Part shown: positions 43,377 through 44,770 of the stretch, one piece after another
Layout of the letters: every line of letters begins with the position of its first letter
How positions within the stretch are numbered: position 1 is the first letter of the stretch
Assembly (NCBI RefSeq): GCF_000373745.1
Contig: NZ_KB892293.1
Span: 1-44,770, forward strand
Length of the DNA stretch: 44,770 nucleotides
DNA from: Oligella ureolytica DSM 18253
GTDB lineage: Bacteria > Pseudomonadota > Gammaproteobacteria > Burkholderiales > Burkholderiaceae_B
Direction of reading: 5' to 3'
Program-made: the position numbers and the translations under genes
Notes under the pieces: generated by a model
The model's input: the letters and a program-made list of their open reading frames with translations, nothing else
What the model was told of the DNA's origin: nothing
Databases searched by the model: none

Positions 43377-43663
43377 GGCTTATACTCATTAGAAGTCGTT
43401 AATGGCTAATTATAAGGCGTTGATATTAAACAAAAGTAAGAAATTGTACTTACTTATTGTTAGAAGATAATTTGCAAACAGTAAGAAGCTCGTTAATGAA
43501 ATTGAGCGGTGAGATAAAGAAAGAATATGCAAGATGAAGACAACTAAATACAGCCCACTTGCTAATGCAAGTGTGTAATGACCCTGCACTTTCTGCTCCC
43601 CTTATGCCGCTAACGCCTCGCTGACTTCATCTCTGTACTCATGGTCAAATTTTCTCCATCATA

Positions 43664-43870
43664 TCAAACTAAGGCATGAGCAGATTTATACTGGAGCAGT
43701 ACAAAACCGCCATTCTTATAGCAATTTTTCATTCCATTTAATCTTACAGAAGGTGTATAAGGATTTTTTAAGCACTCCACTAACTTGTTTTTAAATTGTC
43801 GCTTTATTGTAAAATCGAGCTTACTCCATTCTTTTTCAGCTTCAACTTTAAAAAGCAACTTATAGTTCAT
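43664..43870 (-). pseudogene. RelE/StbE-like toxin, C-terminally truncated
   Basis: The first about 52 residues match the RelE/StbE toxin pattern: YKLLFKVEAEKEWSKLD, then QFKNKLVECLKNPYTPSVRLNGMKNCYK. Intact relatives then continue KIKLRxxGYRLVYxV and reach about 90 residues, but here the frame runs NGGFVLLQYKSAHALV-stop. The ribonuclease C-terminal core is thus missing, so the toxin is very probably inactive. The start overlaps the antitoxin stop by 11 bases, the usual coupling. The downstream region to 43377 has no clear remnant of the missing part. Confidence 0.7.
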
Positions 43871-44110
43871 CTAGAGAAACCTCAATGTCTGCTGAGCTTT
43901 CACGTTGTCTAACAATTTCAGCTAGCTCCATATCTTCGAGTTTATCCATTAAAGCCTCATAGGCATCGGCAGGAACACAGTAAAAAACAGGCCGATTACG
44001 ATTTAATACAGCTACTGGAAATCCTTCTGCTTGATTGATTACAGCCATCGGATTTTTTTTAATTCACTAATACTAGTTGAATTAACAGCATAAATTTGAC
44101 GAATTGACAT
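43860..44110 (-). pseudogene. StbD/Phd-like antitoxin with -1 frameshift in an A8 run
   Basis: The true start appears to be ATG 44110, preceded by AAGGAGATTTTC. It reads MSIRQIYAVNSTSISELKK and then leaves frame; the conserved continuation NPMAVINQAEGFPVAVLNRN is found one frame over, from about 44050 to 43860. The two join exactly if one A is added to the A8 run at 44052-44059. The full product would be 83 residues, the normal StbD size, ending in the toxin-binding RQRESSADIEVSLDEL. A short internal ORF from 44048 would lack the DNA-binding N-terminus. It is a decayed, phase-variable or mis-sequenced gene. Confidence 0.75.
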
Positions 44111-44195
44111 GAAAATCTCCTTAACACCTTAAAGACGGTAATCCTCCCACAAAACCATAGCAATTAGAAGTAGAATTTCTTATAAAGGAAATTCA

Positions 44196-44462
44196 ATGAA
44201 GAGATCACGATATACTGACAGCCAAATTATGGCGATTCTTAAACAAGCCGAAGCCGGTACGCCAGTGCCGGAGCTGTGCCGAGAGCATGGCATGAGCAGC
44301 GCCACGTTCTACAAGTGGCGTGCTAAATACGGTGGCATGGATGCCTCCATGATGTCTCGCCTTAAAGAGCTTGAAGCGGAGAATCAGCGTCTTAAAAAGA
44401 TGTATGCCGAAGAGCGTCTGAAGGCTGAGATCGCTCGCGAGGCCATCGAAAAAAAGTGGTAA
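44196..44462 (+). CDS. IS3-family transposase OrfA
   Basis: This 88-residue helix-turn-helix protein has SQIMAILKQAEAGTPVPELCR, SSATFYKWRAKYGGMD and a leucine-zipper-like C-terminus LKELEAENQRLKKMYAEERL. AAAGGAAATTCA precedes the ATG. Its 3' end holds an A7G slippery run at 44449-44456 used for programmed -1 frameshifting into orfB, as in IS3 elements. It is complete. Confidence 0.92.
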   Translation: MKRSRYTDSQIMAILKQAEAGTPVPELCREHGMSSATFYKWRAKYGGMDASMMSRLKELEAENQRLKKMYAEERLKAEIAREAIEKKW

Positions 44463-44770
44463 CGCCATCTCGACGCAAAGAGATGGCGCAACGCGCAGTC
44501 ACGCAATTTAGAGTGAGTATACGAGTGGCATGTGGAGTATTTAGCATCAGCCAGAGCTGCTATTACTACCAGCCTAGACAAGCCGATGAGAACGAGGTCA
44601 TTGCTGACTGGTTGATTCGATTGACTACCGCTCAACGCAACTGGGGCTTTGGCCTATGTTTTCTGTATTTACGTAACATTAAAGGCTTTAAATGGAATCA
44701 CAAACGAGTGTATCGAATCTATCGTGAGTTAGAGTTGAACTTGCGTATCAAACCAAAAAAACGCCTTGTC
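44453..44770 (+). CDS. IS3-family transposase OrfB (DDE), N-terminal part
   Basis: The -1 frame after the A7G slip reads VVTPSRRKEMAQRAV, then SCYYYQPRQADENEVIADWL, QRNWGFGLCFLYLRNIKGF and HKRVYRIYRELELNLRIKPK, the N-terminal HTH_21 region of IS3 OrfB. The frame stays open to the window edge. The rve catalytic domain with the DDE residues lies beyond it. It has no start codon of its own here and is expected as an OrfAB fusion. Confidence 0.88.

Larger units (their letters stand above)
44137..44770 (+). mobile_element. IS3-family insertion sequence, partial (5' end)
   Basis: The left part of an IS51/IS407-like element, continuing beyond the window. OrfA is at 44196-44462 and orfB follows in the -1 frame. 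The left end is placed only roughly: GGTAATCCTCCC near 44137 and GAAGTAGAATTT near 44166 parallel the end of the left-hand IS (GTAACGACCCCC ... AAAGTAGAACTTT). The element begins about 25 bases upstream of the antitoxin start codon. Confidence 0.7.

Noticed and set aside
43590-43660. Minus-strand stretch reading KFDHEYRDEVSEALAA after the toxin
   Set aside because: Looks vaguely like a protein end, possibly a gene remnant, but no start, ribosome site or recognisable family; could be chance.
1-44770. Composite transposon bounded by the two outward IS3 elements
   Set aside because: The two IS differ clearly in orfA sequence, and the interval contains infA and other housekeeping-type genes, so mobilisation as one unit is unlikely.

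Overview
The window looks like chromosomal DNA of a low-GC proteobacterium. My best guess is a betaproteobacterium of the Burkholderiales/Alcaligenaceae type. The reasons are the second-type IF-1 gene with a basic tail, a complete tripartite tricarboxylate transporter (TTT) with a Bug-type binding protein, and many small carboxylate-catabolic modules. The genus cannot be fixed from the sequence. No rRNA, tRNA or CRISPR array was seen. Both ends are cut inside IS3-family (IS51/IS407-like) insertion sequences that point outward.

Positions 1-31000 are a chain of catabolic cassettes, most with their own regulator and transporter. (A) 257-3977: GntR/UTRA regulator, isochorismatase-type amidase, two NodB-fold (PuuE/cyclic-imidase-like) hydrolases and a LeuC-like hydratase cut by the left IS. 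(B) 4122-7921: LysR, class II aldolase, MHS transporter, HCCA-isomerase-like protein. (C) 8227-15856: IclR, class III CoA-transferase, citryl-CoA-lyase-like protein, 2-hydroxyacid dehydrogenase, RraA-like aldolase/decarboxylase and a TTT transporter. (D) 16330-18320: an MFS gene killed by an amber codon and an AbiC-like membrane protein. (E) 18639-21590: MHS transporter, XRE-cupin regulator, ornithine-cyclodeaminase-like protein. (F) 21831-27175: FCD-GntR, FAH-family hydrolase, cupin, TRAP transporter, Dabb protein. (G) 27238-30101: UTRA-GntR, LigI-like lactonase, MatC-like permease.

Positions 30568-43376 are more housekeeping-like: a Wzz chain-length protein, a BetT-like BCCT transporter, dodecin, an NlpE-like lipoprotein, a large MscS-type channel, a TPR protein, an acyltransferase-3 with GtrA, IF-1 with a long structured leader, a SAM-methyltransferase-like protein, a cytochrome P450 with a Cys-rich tail, and a YedI/DUF808 protein. 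Positions 43664-44110 hold a decayed StbDE/RelBE toxin-antitoxin pair just before the right-hand IS.

The two most interesting ideas are metabolic. Module C reads as import of a tricarboxylate, CoA activation by a CaiB-type transferase, C-C cleavage by a citrate-synthase-fold lyase and decarboxylation of the oxoacid; this would be an alternative to ATP-independent citrate lyase. Module A reads as cyclic imide to half-amide to unsaturated dicarboxylate to hydroxyacid. Both are inference from gene families and order. RNA-level points include intercistronic hairpins after the binding-protein gene in both the TTT and TRAP operons and a hairpin-rich infA leader.
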